From Paradesertivirga mongoliensis (GTDB taxonomy: Bacteria; Bacteroidota; Bacteroidia; Sphingobacteriales; Sphingobacteriaceae): a stretch of DNA of 64,000 nt. Shown here piece after piece: positions 45,944-57,200 of the stretch. The stretch spans positions 682,001-746,000 of the forward strand of contig NZ_JAFMZO010000002.1 of NCBI RefSeq assembly GCF_024436395.1, written 5' to 3'. The translations under genes were made by a program, and so were the position numbers. Under the pieces are notes generated by a model. It was given only the letters and a program-made list of their open reading frames with translations, was not told the DNA's origin and did no database searches. Each line of letters starts with the position of its first letter. The stretch's first letter is position 1.

Positions 45944-47920
45944 CTATTGGTATCCGGGATTCTGATATTTAACTTTTTCTTCCGCACTCATTTGCATCGC
46001 GTCAAGCTGTCCTTGAGGGATAGGTCTCAAATAGTGGTGGGGTTGAATGGTACGAGTTATTGTCGCTGGCGTGTGATCGCCCTTTAAGATTCCTGCAATT
46101 TGGTAAGTACCGGCAAATTCGTTCCATTTTTGAGTTCGCACCAGGTCAAACCAACGATACCCTTCTCCGTAAAATTCACGTGATCTTTCAGCCAAAATGT
46201 ATTCGATAGTGATGGTGGCTGGTGTAGCAGCTGTCATAGCAACGCTGTTATTTTCCGACTTTGCAGTGTTACCGTTGTTGTTCCATCTCCATTTTCCGGC
46301 CCGGGCACGAATGACGTTAATTAAATCTCTAGCACTCTTACCAGATGCCGTGGTAGCACCTTTCACAGCTGCCTCCGCAGCTATAAAATATAATTCAGAA
46401 AACTTTGCAATATTGAACGGGCGGGTACTCCCGGCGTTTGGCTGCCCCAAGCCTCCGTTATTGTCTGTGCGATAGGGGCCAAGCTTCCAAATACCCGGAT
46501 AAACTACCCTGCTTATCCCACGCGGAGAAATAACAAAATCTGCCCGCCCAGGCAATTCCCCGGCGCCTATATTACTTCTCCCGGGTGAATGTTGAGTTTG
46601 TCCGGGAGTAAAGGCGGGATAATTAATTGGAGTTAACGGTTCCGAATCCAGGAAAGTCAGTATAGCATCGCCCGGTGTAACTGGAAGACTATTTGCATTA
46701 TACATCATTGCAATGCTTCTATCATTGGGATTTAAGTTCCAGTTCGCCCGGTAAACAGTAGTGAAAGTACCATCATATCGCGAGTCAAGAGTTTTATCGG
46801 CAAAGGTGTTCGTAATCACGCCAATAGGAGGCGCCATCCGGGTCCAGGGTCGTCCTAAAGGCTGAACTGCTGCTCGCTGAACCGAACTTTTAGGTGAAGT
46901 CCATCCAGGGTTAGTTGAACTCGTAATTTCTGTATAGTTCCATGTGCCCATCCAACCCGCAAAGTTGTCGGGAGCGCCGCCGCTTCCGAATGTGAGACTA
47001 CCGCCGTTATATAATTCACTGGTCTCTGTATGATCTGCATAAAGCAGAATTTCGTTATTACGATCGTTTGAAGCCAGGTTCACATCATAATACGTAGGCT
47101 GCAAACCGAAAGGTCCCGGGTTGTCAATAGCTGTAGTTGCCACATCGTAAGCTTTTTGAAAATACCACTGGGCATCGTGCCCGTCTGGGTCAGTGCGTGG
47201 GGCTGCCGGATAGGTAGGAATATTATTAGGATTTTGCAGCCACCATCCGTAAGTCAGATAAGCCTTAGCCAGGTAAAGGCGCGCAAGAGTTTTGGTTGCT
47301 CCACCCGTAACCCTTGGATTTATTGGCAAATTTTCAATTGCCATAAGTAAATCCGGGAAAATAGCTTTGGTATATACTTCGGGTACTGTATTTCGAACCG
47401 AGGTTCTCACAGCGGTAGTATTAAACTTCAGCTCACCAGATCCAAGATCTAAAGGAACTCCTCCAAAGGTTTGCACCAACTGAAAATAGTCGAACGCGCG
47501 AAAAAATCTTGCTTCCGAAATCAGTGCTTCCGCAATCCCTACTGCTGCTGCATTTTCGATGATACCGCTCGCTGTGTTAATATTTGAGAATGCAGCGCCC
47601 CAGAGAACGTCGGAACGGCTTGTACTACCATTAAGCTGTCCAATACCTGACAAGTCCATGTCCTTAAAGTTGCCATCGGCCTGTTGTCCCCAGGTATGTT
47701 CGTCGGTACCGGTTTGTGTAGCATTATAATAGTATGCCTGCCCGTAAATGTATCGTAAATGCGCATACATTGACGTTAATCCGCCCCGCACACCTTGTTC
47801 AGTTTTAAAGAAACCCGGCTCGAATGAACTACGAGGATTTTCTTCAAGAATATCCGAGCATCCTGCAGTGAATAGCAGCAAGGCAGCTCCTAAAAAAGTT
47901 TTTATATCTATCCGTTTCAT
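45944..47920 (-). CDS. SusD-like outer-membrane glycan-binding lipoprotein
   Basis: A 658-residue SusD-family protein with a lipobox (FTAGC, Cys21). The SusD N-terminal region begins CSDILEENPRSSFEPGFF, and the tetratricopeptide helices and the C-terminal domain are present (NIAKFSELYFIAAEAAVKG, RAR..., ILAERSREFYGEGYRWFDLV, then HHYLRPIPQGQLDAM). SusD proteins lie on the SusC channel as a hinged lid and bind the oligosaccharide. It starts 11 nt after susC and is somewhat longer than average because of loops in the middle third, which may shape a pocket for branched glycans. Confidence 0.94.
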   Translation of the reverse strand: MKRIDIKTFLGAALLLFTAGCSDILEENPRSSFEPGFFKTEQGVRGGLTSMYAHLRYIYGQAYYYNATQTGTDEHTWGQQADGNFKDMDLSGIGQLNGSTSRSDVLWGAAFSNINTASGIIENAAAVGIAEALISEARFFRAFDYFQLVQTFGGVPLDLGSGELKFNTTAVRTSVRNTVPEVYTKAIFPDLLMAIENLPINPRVTGGATKTLARLYLAKAYLTYGWWLQNPNNIPTYPAAPRTDPDGHDAQWYFQKAYDVATTAIDNPGPFGLQPTYYDVNLASNDRNNEILLYADHTETSELYNGGSLTFGSGGAPDNFAGWMGTWNYTEITSSTNPGWTSPKSSVQRAAVQPLGRPWTRMAPPIGVITNTFADKTLDSRYDGTFTTVYRANWNLNPNDRSIAMMYNANSLPVTPGDAILTFLDSEPLTPINYPAFTPGQTQHSPGRSNIGAGELPGRADFVISPRGISRVVYPGIWKLGPYRTDNNGGLGQPNAGSTRPFNIAKFSELYFIAAEAAVKGATTASGKSARDLINVIRARAGKWRWNNNGNTAKSENNSVAMTAATPATITIEYILAERSREFYGEGYRWFDLVRTQKWNEFAGTYQIAGILKGDHTPATITRTIQPHHYLRPIPQGQLDAMQMSAEEKVKYQNPGYQ

Positions 47921-47930
47921 GTGAATACTT

Positions 47931-50900
47931 TTAAAATGTCAAATTAAGACCTAACAGGAAGCTTCTTGTTGCCGGGGCGTTTGTGCCCTGGGTAAGTATC
48001 CGTCTTAGATTTTCTCCGTACGCTACCGCCGCATTTTCATTACCAAATGAGTTAGTTTCAGGATCCATGCCCGATTCTTTATGATATGGAGAAAATAGCA
48101 CAAAGGGATTTTGGGCAGTAAAGTACACTCTGAACCTATCGATTCCTGTTTTTCCCATCCATTTGCTTTCCTGGAAATTGTAACCCAGAGTTATGGTACG
48201 CACCTTTACATAAGATGCATCGAAATAGCCCATGGTACTGCCGTATTTCGGGCCGTCTCCGCTTCTTGGTCCTGCAGGGTTTGGATATTTCGCGTCGGTG
48301 TTCTCAGGAGTCCAATAGTCCACCTTAACATTTCCCCTGCGGGCGGTTAGTAAATTTAAATATCCGGACGAACCATACAATGTGCTGTTAAGGATACCCC
48401 CGCTTTTAAATATCCCGACAGCGCTAAGATCAAACCCTTTATATGCCACCCGGGTATTAAAACCGCCCTGAAAATCGGGATCTATTTCAATAATTTGACG
48501 ATCGGCTGCACCGATAGCTCTTACCGGAACGCCATTTTCGTTGTACGCTCCCGTATACTTTACTTTAATCATTCCCGGCTTTCCGCCAGGCTCTAAGACA
48601 CTCAAATGCGGATCACCTTCTTGCCAAAGGCCTGTTTTTTCGTAGTCATAAATAACGTTTACAGGGTGGCCTACAAACCACCAGTTATTTTCATCTCTGG
48701 TCGACCCATCAGCTAACCCTACAATTTTATTCCGGTTTCCAAAAAAGTTTACACCAGCTTCCCAGGTCCAGCCGCCAACATTATCAAGTATTACACCATT
48801 AAGTGAAAGCTCGATCCCTTTATTTTGAGTTTTTCCAATATTTACGGTTTGACTTCCGGCTCCGGTGGTAGCCGGCAATCCCTGACCGAGCAGGATATCT
48901 TCGGTATTGGTTTTATAATACTCGACTGTACCCGACAACCGATTGTCAAGGAAACCAAAATCAAGTCCCAGATTTAAGGTTTTGGAGTATTCCCATCCTA
49001 AACTGGCGCTTGGAAGCTCAGTTACATAATAACCGGTGGCATAAGTACTATTTCCAAAATTATATGGTCTTGTACCCAGGCGACCAAGTGTAGAATAAGG
49101 CCGGATCGCCTGATTTGAGGTTTGCCCGAATCCAGCTCTTAATTTCAACTGGTTTATAGACGTAAAATCCTTCATAAACGCTTCCCTTGATATATTCCAT
49201 CCTACAGAAACCGCTGGATAAGTATGCCATTTGTTACCTGGCGCAAGTCTCGAGGATCCGTCTGTTCTTAGTGTGGCCGAAAACATGTAGCGATTATCGT
49301 AAGAGTACATCACACGTCCCATCCACGACAATAAACCGTATTCTGTCAAACCCGATCCAACCCTCATCTCCTCTCCTGCTTGCCCCAGGTTATAATATTG
49401 GAATTGATCCGTTGGAAAATTAACGCCTGATGCATTTGCGTTAGTAAGCCTGGTTTCCTGCGCCGAATACAAACCCACCACATTTATCTGATGTTTCTCA
49501 GCGAAAGTACGATCATACGTCAAGAGGTTTTCAACTGTCCAGTCGGTGGTAAACGAAGTATTGAGCGCTGCGCTCGATTTCGTATCAGGATTAGTACTAT
49601 TGATTCCAACCCCTGTAAAACTCCCATTATTACTTTGACGGTAATTTAAACCCAGGTTCAATCGATATTTTAACCCCTCAACACCAGGAATTTTAACTTC
49701 TCCATATATGCTGTTATATGTGGCTAAAGCTTTGGTTTCGTTTAGCCATCTGTCGCTGACATTGTTTAATACATCCCGGGTATATAACCATGACTCATCT
49801 GCTCCGGAATAACGAACGGTTCTCTTTAAAGTACCATCTTCGTTATAAGGATTAGCAAGGGGCGATATTGCAAGTATACCATACAAGCCAACGTTAGAGC
49901 CCTCTGTAAAGTTATAGCTGTTGTTTGTAGTAAACCCTAGCTTAACATACTTACCTACGCCCTGATCCAGGCTACCACGTAAACTATAGCGTGTGAACTG
50001 TTGAGTGGGCACTACTCCTTCATCTTCAAAATAACCAAGATTGAAATTGTAGCCTCCTTGTTCCGTACCACCCGAAACACCCAGGTCATGGCTCATCACC
50101 CTTCCCGTTTGATAAAAGAGATCTTGCCAATCCGTACTGACATCGTTAGATTCATCTGGCGAGTTAGTGTACAAATTCCCGGCAGCAGCACGAAGAGCAG
50201 CGAATTCCTGCCCGTTCATCATCGGATACTTTGAAAATAACGTTTTCGGTCCGAAAAAGCTATTGTAGCTTAATTTCGCTTTCTGTCCTTGCTGCCCTCT
50301 GTTTGTGGTTACCAACACTACCCCATTGGCACCACGGGAACCATAGATTGCGGTCGCAGATGCATCTTTAAGAATATCAATACTCTTAATATCGTTAGGG
50401 TTAATATCTCCAATGGTTCCGGCGAATGGAATTCCATCCAACACAACAAGCGGATCGTTCTCTGCACTCAAAGATCGCGTTCCCCGCACCCTGATCTGCA
50501 TCCCTGCGCCCGGCTGAGAGGATGTTTGAGATAATTCTACCCCTGGCAAACGGCCTTGTAAAGCTTGCGAAATATTAGCTGCAGGCACATCGCGTAACGT
50601 CTCCCCGCCAATAGTAGCTACCGAGCCTGTTACGGCTTCTCTTCGCTGGGTACCGTAGCCCACCACGACAACTTCCTTTAAACTTTGATTGTCGGGCGCC
50701 ATGGTAATGAGGACATTGGTTTTCCCCTGAATATCAACTTCCTTATTTGTGAAGCCAATAAAGGATACAATTATCGCCGTCTCATTCACAGGAACATCAA
50801 GTGAAAATTCGCCATCTACGCCCGTAGAGGTTACAGCGGCGCTGGATTTAGCTTTGACACCCGCCCCTGGCAGGGGTTCGTTTTGCCCATCTACCACCCT

Positions 50901-51005
50901 TCCGCTTATCCGCTTGGTTTGCGCATAAACAGATTCACTTAGAAAGAAAGCGAGCAATGTAAATACGAGGCATTTACTGAAATCGTTTGATAAAAAATTT
51001 CTCAT
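47931..51005 (-). CDS. SusC-like TonB-dependent outer-membrane transporter
   Basis: A 1024-residue SusC-family receptor. A signal peptide (ends VYAQTK) is followed by the N-terminal carboxypeptidase-like extension (RISGRVVDGQNEPLPGAGVK), a TonB-box region LKEVVVVGYGTQ at about residue 113, the plug (SISDGMP-like VLDGIPF, DIKSIDILKDASATAIYGSR, GANGVVLVTTNRG) and a 22-strand barrel ending with LLGLNLTF and a C-terminal Phe. It imports oligosaccharides with SusD. It is the first gene of the transport/enzyme part of the PUL and is preceded by a candidate promoter. Confidence 0.95.
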   Translation of the reverse strand: MRNFLSNDFSKCLVFTLLAFFLSESVYAQTKRISGRVVDGQNEPLPGAGVKAKSSAAVTSTGVDGEFSLDVPVNETAIIVSFIGFTNKEVDIQGKTNVLITMAPDNQSLKEVVVVGYGTQRREAVTGSVATIGGETLRDVPAANISQALQGRLPGVELSQTSSQPGAGMQIRVRGTRSLSAENDPLVVLDGIPFAGTIGDINPNDIKSIDILKDASATAIYGSRGANGVVLVTTNRGQQGQKAKLSYNSFFGPKTLFSKYPMMNGQEFAALRAAAGNLYTNSPDESNDVSTDWQDLFYQTGRVMSHDLGVSGGTEQGGYNFNLGYFEDEGVVPTQQFTRYSLRGSLDQGVGKYVKLGFTTNNSYNFTEGSNVGLYGILAISPLANPYNEDGTLKRTVRYSGADESWLYTRDVLNNVSDRWLNETKALATYNSIYGEVKIPGVEGLKYRLNLGLNYRQSNNGSFTGVGINSTNPDTKSSAALNTSFTTDWTVENLLTYDRTFAEKHQINVVGLYSAQETRLTNANASGVNFPTDQFQYYNLGQAGEEMRVGSGLTEYGLLSWMGRVMYSYDNRYMFSATLRTDGSSRLAPGNKWHTYPAVSVGWNISREAFMKDFTSINQLKLRAGFGQTSNQAIRPYSTLGRLGTRPYNFGNSTYATGYYVTELPSASLGWEYSKTLNLGLDFGFLDNRLSGTVEYYKTNTEDILLGQGLPATTGAGSQTVNIGKTQNKGIELSLNGVILDNVGGWTWEAGVNFFGNRNKIVGLADGSTRDENNWWFVGHPVNVIYDYEKTGLWQEGDPHLSVLEPGGKPGMIKVKYTGAYNENGVPVRAIGAADRQIIEIDPDFQGGFNTRVAYKGFDLSAVGIFKSGGILNSTLYGSSGYLNLLTARRGNVKVDYWTPENTDAKYPNPAGPRSGDGPKYGSTMGYFDASYVKVRTITLGYNFQESKWMGKTGIDRFRVYFTAQNPFVLFSPYHKESGMDPETNSFGNENAAVAYGENLRRILTQGTNAPATRSFLLGLNLTF

Positions 51006-51199
51006 AGATTTAAATCCATTGGTTAATGTTAAATATTGTCATTGATTATATATGGAATTGGTTTATTGGCCACAGGGACTGTATGATATCAAAATCGTTT
51101 ATGACTTTCGGGTTTAAACAATAGGTTTAGTTAGCAGATATATCGACAGACCAGTTGTTTTGATAAACACCGAAGGACTGTAATACATTAGTTACAGGA

Positions 51200-51234
51200 C
51201 AAATCTAGAGCAAAGAATATCTGACTTAGGTAAA
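51200..51234 (-). promoter_or_regulatory. Candidate promoter of the susC-susD operon
   Basis: TAGATTTG on the minus strand (51207-51200) is a perfect TAnnTTTG -7 motif; TTTA lies at 51234-51231 as a weak -33 element. It would give a leader of about 190 nt. The rest of the 374-bp gap (51006-51379) shows no gene; it is the expected place for HTCS binding. Confidence 0.35.
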
Positions 51235-51379
51235 TAATCGCCAAATTAATGATAGAAATGTTCATTTTTTGTCATTAGGCTTGAGTTATATTAACAAGAG
51301 ACCTATAAGTACAATACAGGATACAGTTAATGTCTGGATAAATGACACAGCTAGATCCCTCGGCCATGCGAATACTAGG

Positions 51380-53824
51380 TTACTCAACAAGTTTATAGGT
51401 TCTGCCTCTTTTTGTGCGTAGATCATACATGAAACTTTCAGGGAGTGAGAAAGTCAAATTAACGCCGCTTTGTTTCACGATTGCTTGTTTAACCACTGGT
51501 ATAGAATAGAACGAATTAGAATTCCTACCCTTAGATGGCTTCAAGCGAGTATTGACTAAGGAATGGCTTGTTCTTATCCTAAAATTACCTCCGAGCGAAG
51601 AGTGAACCACGAGCCTGGTAATCTTGCGATCGTCCCAATCCATGTCAATCTTAAATCCGCCCCGTGCCATTAAGCCAGACACACTTCCTTTCTTCCACAC
51701 ATCAGGCAAAGCCGGGAGCAAGTGAACCGCTCCATCATGGCTTTGCAGCAGCATTTCGGCAATCCCTGATGTGCATCCGAAATTCCCGTCTATTTGAAAG
51801 GGAGGATGAGCATCGAAGAGGTTGGGATAGGTTCCGCCAGACTGTCTGCTACTTGTTACAGGAGCAATTTGATCGGTTAGAAGTTTATACGCATGATTTC
51901 CATCCAGCAAACGTGCCCAAAGATTTATCTTCCAGGCCATCGACCATCCCGTTGAAACATCTCCGCGGTAAACCAGCGAGTTTTTTGCCGCAGCAAAAAG
52001 CTTTGGTTGTCGAAAAGGGGAAATCTGGTCGGCCGGAAACAAGCCGTAAAGATGAGATACATGTCTGTGATTGCTCGCCGGGTTGTCAAAATCTTCCAAC
52101 CATTCCTGCAGTTGCCCGTGCTGGCCAATCTGCATGGGAGGGAGCCTGTCGCGAAAAAGGCTGATGCTATCGCGAAAAGCCCTGTCGGCTTTTAACTCGG
52201 CGGACGCCTTCATCACTAAAGAGAACAAGCCATAAACCAGTTGGTTATCCATTGTGGCGCCCTCAGTAACCGAGATTCCATTCTTATAATCGTGCTCGGG
52301 CGAGACGGACGGAGAAACAACAAGCCAGTTATGCTCCTTTTCGGGCTGCAATGCGTCTATATAGTACTGGGCTGCCCCTTTCATTATTGGATAATATTTT
52401 TTCAGAAAGGCTTTGTCGCCAGTATACAGGTAGTGCTCCCACAGATGCTGGCACAGCCAGGCATTGGAGGTTGGCCATAAACCCCAGAAGGCGCCATCAA
52501 CTACTCCTGTAATGCGCCAGATATCGGTATTGTGATGCAGAACCCAGCCCCGGGCGCCATACATTACTTTAGCTGTGGGCTTTCCGGTTTCGGATACATC
52601 TTGTATAAGATTAAACAGCGGCTGATGAAGCTCTGAAAGTTGTGTAACTTCAGCCGGCCAGTAGTTCATCTCTGTGTTGATATTAATAGTGTACTTGCTG
52701 TCCCAGGGCCCCTTTAGCTCTCCGTTCCAGATGCCCTGCAGATTAGCCGCCTGTGAGCCCGGCTGAGAGCAGGAAATGAGCAGGTATCTTCCAAACTGAA
52801 AATAAAGTTCCGCCAGTTGCGGATCTTTACCCGCAGCAAAATTCTTAATGCGAATATCGGTGGGCTCCATGGCTGCTGCAGTGGATCCTAAATCCAGCTT
52901 CACACGGCTATAATATTTTCGATAGGCCTGTACATGTTCATTCAACAGTCGCTGGTAACTACTCCCCTGAGCTGCATCCAGCAAAGCTGACGCTCTTCGT
53001 TCGGGATCTGCGCTGATATCCTGATAGTTAATAAAATTTGTAGCAATGGAAAGGTGGATTTCGGCAGTATCGGCCCTGTTTACATTAAATGCGGTACTAT
53101 CTTTTTCAACTGAACCTCCGGATGTTTTAACACGGGCGGCAACGTTAAATTTTATTTTGCCTTTCTGATTTTCATGATCGCTGCCCTTGCCGGCAAGTAA
53201 TAAATCATCGCCTTTCCAATAAACAGATTGTTTGAGGGGACTTTGAAGATTCAGCTTAAAACTAAGCTTCGCGGGTTGGCTTGCTGTAAGCCTTACCACA
53301 AGAATATTCTTTGAAAGAGAAGTAACGTACTCTCTTTTATACTCCACACCGTCCAGAGTGTAACTTACGGACGAGGTGGCGTTTTCAATGTCTAATTCTC
53401 TTCTGTAATTTCGAACGTTTTCATGTCCTGGAAAACTGATAAGCAGGTTGCCGGCAAGCTGGTAAGGCATTCCGCTATTTCCTTTTGGTCCTAAACTCTT
53501 ATTTGCCAGGGCTTGCGCTTCGGCGTACTTTTTATCGGCGAGCAAAGCTCTTACCTGATTGATGTATGGAAGCGCAGCACTGTCGATATTGTTATTGGGC
53601 CCGCCTCCCCAGATTGTTGCCTCGTTTAACTGCAAACGTTCCTGCCCCGAATTGCCAAAAATCATCGCTCCGATATACCCATTGCCTATCGGAAGTGCCT
53701 CGTTCCAGTTTGCCGCAGGCTTATCGTACCATAATACGTTCCTCTGCTGAGCTGTTATAATAGAACTGTTGACTATCAGACAAATCAGAAGGACAGCCTG
53801 CAACGGGCGTTGAAGTATACTCAT
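51380..53824 (-). CDS. GH95 alpha-L-fucosidase/alpha-L-galactosidase
   Basis: 814 residues from MSILQRPLQAVLLICLIVNS (three codons inside the longest frame); the signal peptide ends SIITAQQR. The GH95 layout is clear: N-terminal beta-domain (WNEALPIGNGYIGAMIFGN), then the (alpha/alpha)6 barrel with the Asn pair in NINTEMNYWPAE, the Glu in GQLQEWLEDFDNP corresponding to the general acid, and Asp in HPPFQIDGNFGCT. These are the catalytic residues of characterised GH95 enzymes. Some GH95 in xylan PULs act on alpha-L-galactose rather than fucose. It lies just upstream of susC and has its own start behind the HTCS gene. Confidence 0.92.
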   Translation of the reverse strand: MSILQRPLQAVLLICLIVNSSIITAQQRNVLWYDKPAANWNEALPIGNGYIGAMIFGNSGQERLQLNEATIWGGGPNNNIDSAALPYINQVRALLADKKYAEAQALANKSLGPKGNSGMPYQLAGNLLISFPGHENVRNYRRELDIENATSSVSYTLDGVEYKREYVTSLSKNILVVRLTASQPAKLSFKLNLQSPLKQSVYWKGDDLLLAGKGSDHENQKGKIKFNVAARVKTSGGSVEKDSTAFNVNRADTAEIHLSIATNFINYQDISADPERRASALLDAAQGSSYQRLLNEHVQAYRKYYSRVKLDLGSTAAAMEPTDIRIKNFAAGKDPQLAELYFQFGRYLLISCSQPGSQAANLQGIWNGELKGPWDSKYTININTEMNYWPAEVTQLSELHQPLFNLIQDVSETGKPTAKVMYGARGWVLHHNTDIWRITGVVDGAFWGLWPTSNAWLCQHLWEHYLYTGDKAFLKKYYPIMKGAAQYYIDALQPEKEHNWLVVSPSVSPEHDYKNGISVTEGATMDNQLVYGLFSLVMKASAELKADRAFRDSISLFRDRLPPMQIGQHGQLQEWLEDFDNPASNHRHVSHLYGLFPADQISPFRQPKLFAAAKNSLVYRGDVSTGWSMAWKINLWARLLDGNHAYKLLTDQIAPVTSSRQSGGTYPNLFDAHPPFQIDGNFGCTSGIAEMLLQSHDGAVHLLPALPDVWKKGSVSGLMARGGFKIDMDWDDRKITRLVVHSSLGGNFRIRTSHSLVNTRLKPSKGRNSNSFYSIPVVKQAIVKQSGVNLTFSLPESFMYDLRTKRGRTYKLVE

Positions 53825-53833
53825 AGTTAACAA

Positions 53834-54220
53834 GGTTTATATCAAACAATCAATTTAACAACCAATAGTCCCTTCAAATGGGTTTGCCGGGACTATTCAA
53901 TAATTTCTGTACCGAGATTAGCCAGAGCTATTTTAACATGGTGAGGGATGTTACCAGGTTTAGCCCAAATCATATTACAGGGTACAGACCACAAATTTTA
54001 TAATGGTGTTATGTTGTTTGACAAATCTGGGCTGAAAAACGCAAAGCATTTTGCCCGATTGTTAAAATTAAGGGGAAAAATGTTCAAACAGACCTGATCA
54101 TTGGCAGTCATTGGTCTGCACGGGACTAAGGCTGGCACTTCTCACTCAATGAGATAAACAGAATATCGGGTTTAACTTAACCTGCACAGGCGGTGTCGCC
54201 CGCCCGTTTGATAATCCAAA
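53834..54220. other. Gene-free interval between GH95 and the HTCS gene
   Basis: No gene or structured element is recognised in these 387 bp. It is AT-rich in the middle (ATTTTATAATGG region) and contains the probable upstream region of the GH95 gene. Confidence 0.5.
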
Positions 54221-57200
54221 TCAGGCCTTTGCTTCTCTTGCACGGCTTTCAGCTATTTTTCTTTTCTGGGCAATATATTCCGAAGGCTGCATATTGAACT
54301 TCGCCTTGAATGATTTAGCAAAATAGTTCGGCGTTGCAAATCCAACCATGTAAGCTATTTGAGCGACGTTATAATCACTCTTTTCAAGCAAAACAGCCGC
54401 CTTATCAAGCTTAACAGCGCGTATATATTCCACCGGAGAAAGGCCGGTCAATTCCAATATTTTATGATATAGAGAACCCCGGCTCATTCCAACATGACGG
54501 CTAAGGTCTTCTACCGAAAGTTTTGGATTGTTAATATTCTCTTCAATATATAATACAACCTTATTCAACAGCTTGTCGCCATGCGATTCGATAACCACCT
54601 CGGGCGAATGTACTTTAATCTGTTTGGTATAGGTATTCTTTAAAGTTGAATTCAGGACAAGCAGATTTTTGATCTTTGCGTTCAAAATCTCAAAGTTAAA
54701 CGGCTTGGTCATGTAGTCGTTCGCTCCAGTTTCCAGTCCTTTTATCTGCTCCCCTTCTCCGGTTAAAGCTGTTAACAGGATGATGGGAATATGGCTTGTA
54801 CGCTTGTCTGATTTTACCTTCCGGCAGAACTCAATACCATCCATCAAAGGCATATTAATATCGCTTACAATTATTTGGGGGTGATTGGACAGTGCCTTTT
54901 GCCAGCCTTCCTTCCCATTAGAAGCCTCATAAACCCGATAAAAGTTTTTTAAGTTATCTTTCAGATAAAACCTAAAATCGTCGTTATCCTCTACCAGCAA
55001 AATGGAAGGAACTTCTCCCGCGCCTAGTTCGCGTTGCCCCTCTGTATTTAAAATGACTTCTTCTGTATCTTCATCAATATCCAGGCTCTGTTCTGCCGCA
55101 GAAACCGAGGTAGTTTCGATCCCGGCATCGTCATTAAACTCGAGAGGCGTCAGAGGAAGATCAATGATGAAAGCGCTACCTGCTCCTGGTTCACTTTCTA
55201 CCCTGATTGTTCCGCCATGCATTTTCACAAACTCACGGGTAATAGACAATCCTATGCCGCTACCCTGGTTCAGGACAGATGTGACAGAGTCGTTCTGGAA
55301 AAAGCGTTCAAAAATCTTCTCTTGTTTATCAGCAGGGATTCCAATACCAGAATCTGTTACTTTGATAATTACCGAAGAGTCGCCTTCAAGTCGTTCTTCA
55401 GAAGACTTTTCGAGCTCCACTTTGATAGTGCCACCGCCGGGAGTGAATTTAAACGCATTCGACAAAACATTGAACAAGATGCGTTCAACTTTATCGTGAT
55501 CGAAGGTTGTGAAAAACTTCTCTATTGAACTTTCAAACAACAAGCTGATATGTTTACGCTCACTCAGATCTTTAAATGAGTCTGAAATCTCACTTACAAA
55601 GGATACGAATTCGCCCTGCGACAGGTTCAGGCGTAATTCATGTTCCTCCATTTTCCTGAAATCGAGCAATTGGTTTACAAGATTGAGGAGCCGTCTTGCA
55701 TTTCTTTTGATCATATACAACTGGCTCTTGCCTGCTTCTATCTTTTTCTCTGATAAAAGAGTATCAACCGGCCCCATGATCAATGAGATTGGAGTGCGAA
55801 ACTCATGGCTCAAGTTAGTTAAGAACTTAATTTTCAGCATATCGAGTTCATGAACCCGCTCAGCCTCTTTGCGTTCCTGTTCAATCAGCTGCCTGGCCTC
55901 GGCTTTTTCCTGCTCGGTTTTAAATTCGCGTCTGAGCTTTTGGATACCGCGATATCGCACATAAAACAATAAACCTGCAATAGCCAGACCATAAAAAATG
56001 TATGCATATATAGTAAGCCAGAAAGGGGGTTTTACATGTATTTTTATGGTAGTAATCTTTCCGTAAGCAGTTCCATCGGCATTACTTACTCTTACTTTGA
56101 AAACATATTCTCCTGGATCAATATTAGTGTATGAAGCTGTTTTTGAATGCCCTACTTCATTCCATGATTTGTCAAAACCCTCGAGTTTGTATGAGTATTT
56201 GTACTGCTGTGGGATGGTAAAACTTAAGGCGACGAAGCTGAGGGTGAAATTCTGCTTGTAATCAAGATCAATTTCTTTCGCCATTGAAATATGCTCCTGC
56301 AACGGTGAGTCTTCTGCGGGAATAACCGTAGCATTATCAACCTTTAGATCGGTAATTAAAACCTTCGGAATGTCGGTATTGATCCGGATGTCGCGAGGGT
56401 AGAAAAAGTTAAAGCCATCCAATCCTCCAAAGAACATCTCGCCACTGGATAATCTTAATCCCGAACCCTGATTAAAATTACTGTTCTGAACGCCGTTATA
56501 CTTGTTGTAGTTTCTAAACTTCCTGGTTTTAGGGTCAAAACTGCTGATTCCGGAATTTGTGCTTAACCACAACAGTCCGTTTTGATCCTGCAGAATTTTA
56601 TACACCACCCCGTTGGCCAGGCCTTCCCGTTCAGAAAAAGAAATGAACTCCTGTTTTTTCTTATCCAAAAGGCTTAAACCTCCGCCAAGTGTTCCCACCC
56701 ATATATTCTGGCGGCTATCGGCGAATATCGACAAGACAACATTGCCCGGCAACTTACTGGTATTCTGATCATAAAGCTTTACCGACTTGGTAGCAGGGTT
56801 AAAAACCGCCATTCCCGAGCCGTGTGTACCTATCCAGATGTTACCAGCTTTATCCTCTTCAATTGTTCGGATGTAGGCGTTTACCGGCAGCAAAACCGGC
56901 TCTGCTAGCGGTGATCCCCTGTGATAATTACTAAAAGTTTTCGAGGCCGGATGGTAAACGTTAACTCCGCCTCCATTCGTCCCGATCCATATATTCCCTT
57001 TAGAATCTTCCTTCAGACAAAACACATTACTATTGGTGATGGAAGTACGGGTATTTCCCTGAGAAAACTGACGGTATCCTCCTGTACGGGGATCAAACTC
57101 GAAAAGTCCGTCCGAATAGGTTCCAATCCACAAGCGATTATTTCGGGCCATTTGGAGGGTCAGGATACTTAAATCCGCTGAAGACGCGCCAGCGCGTTTC

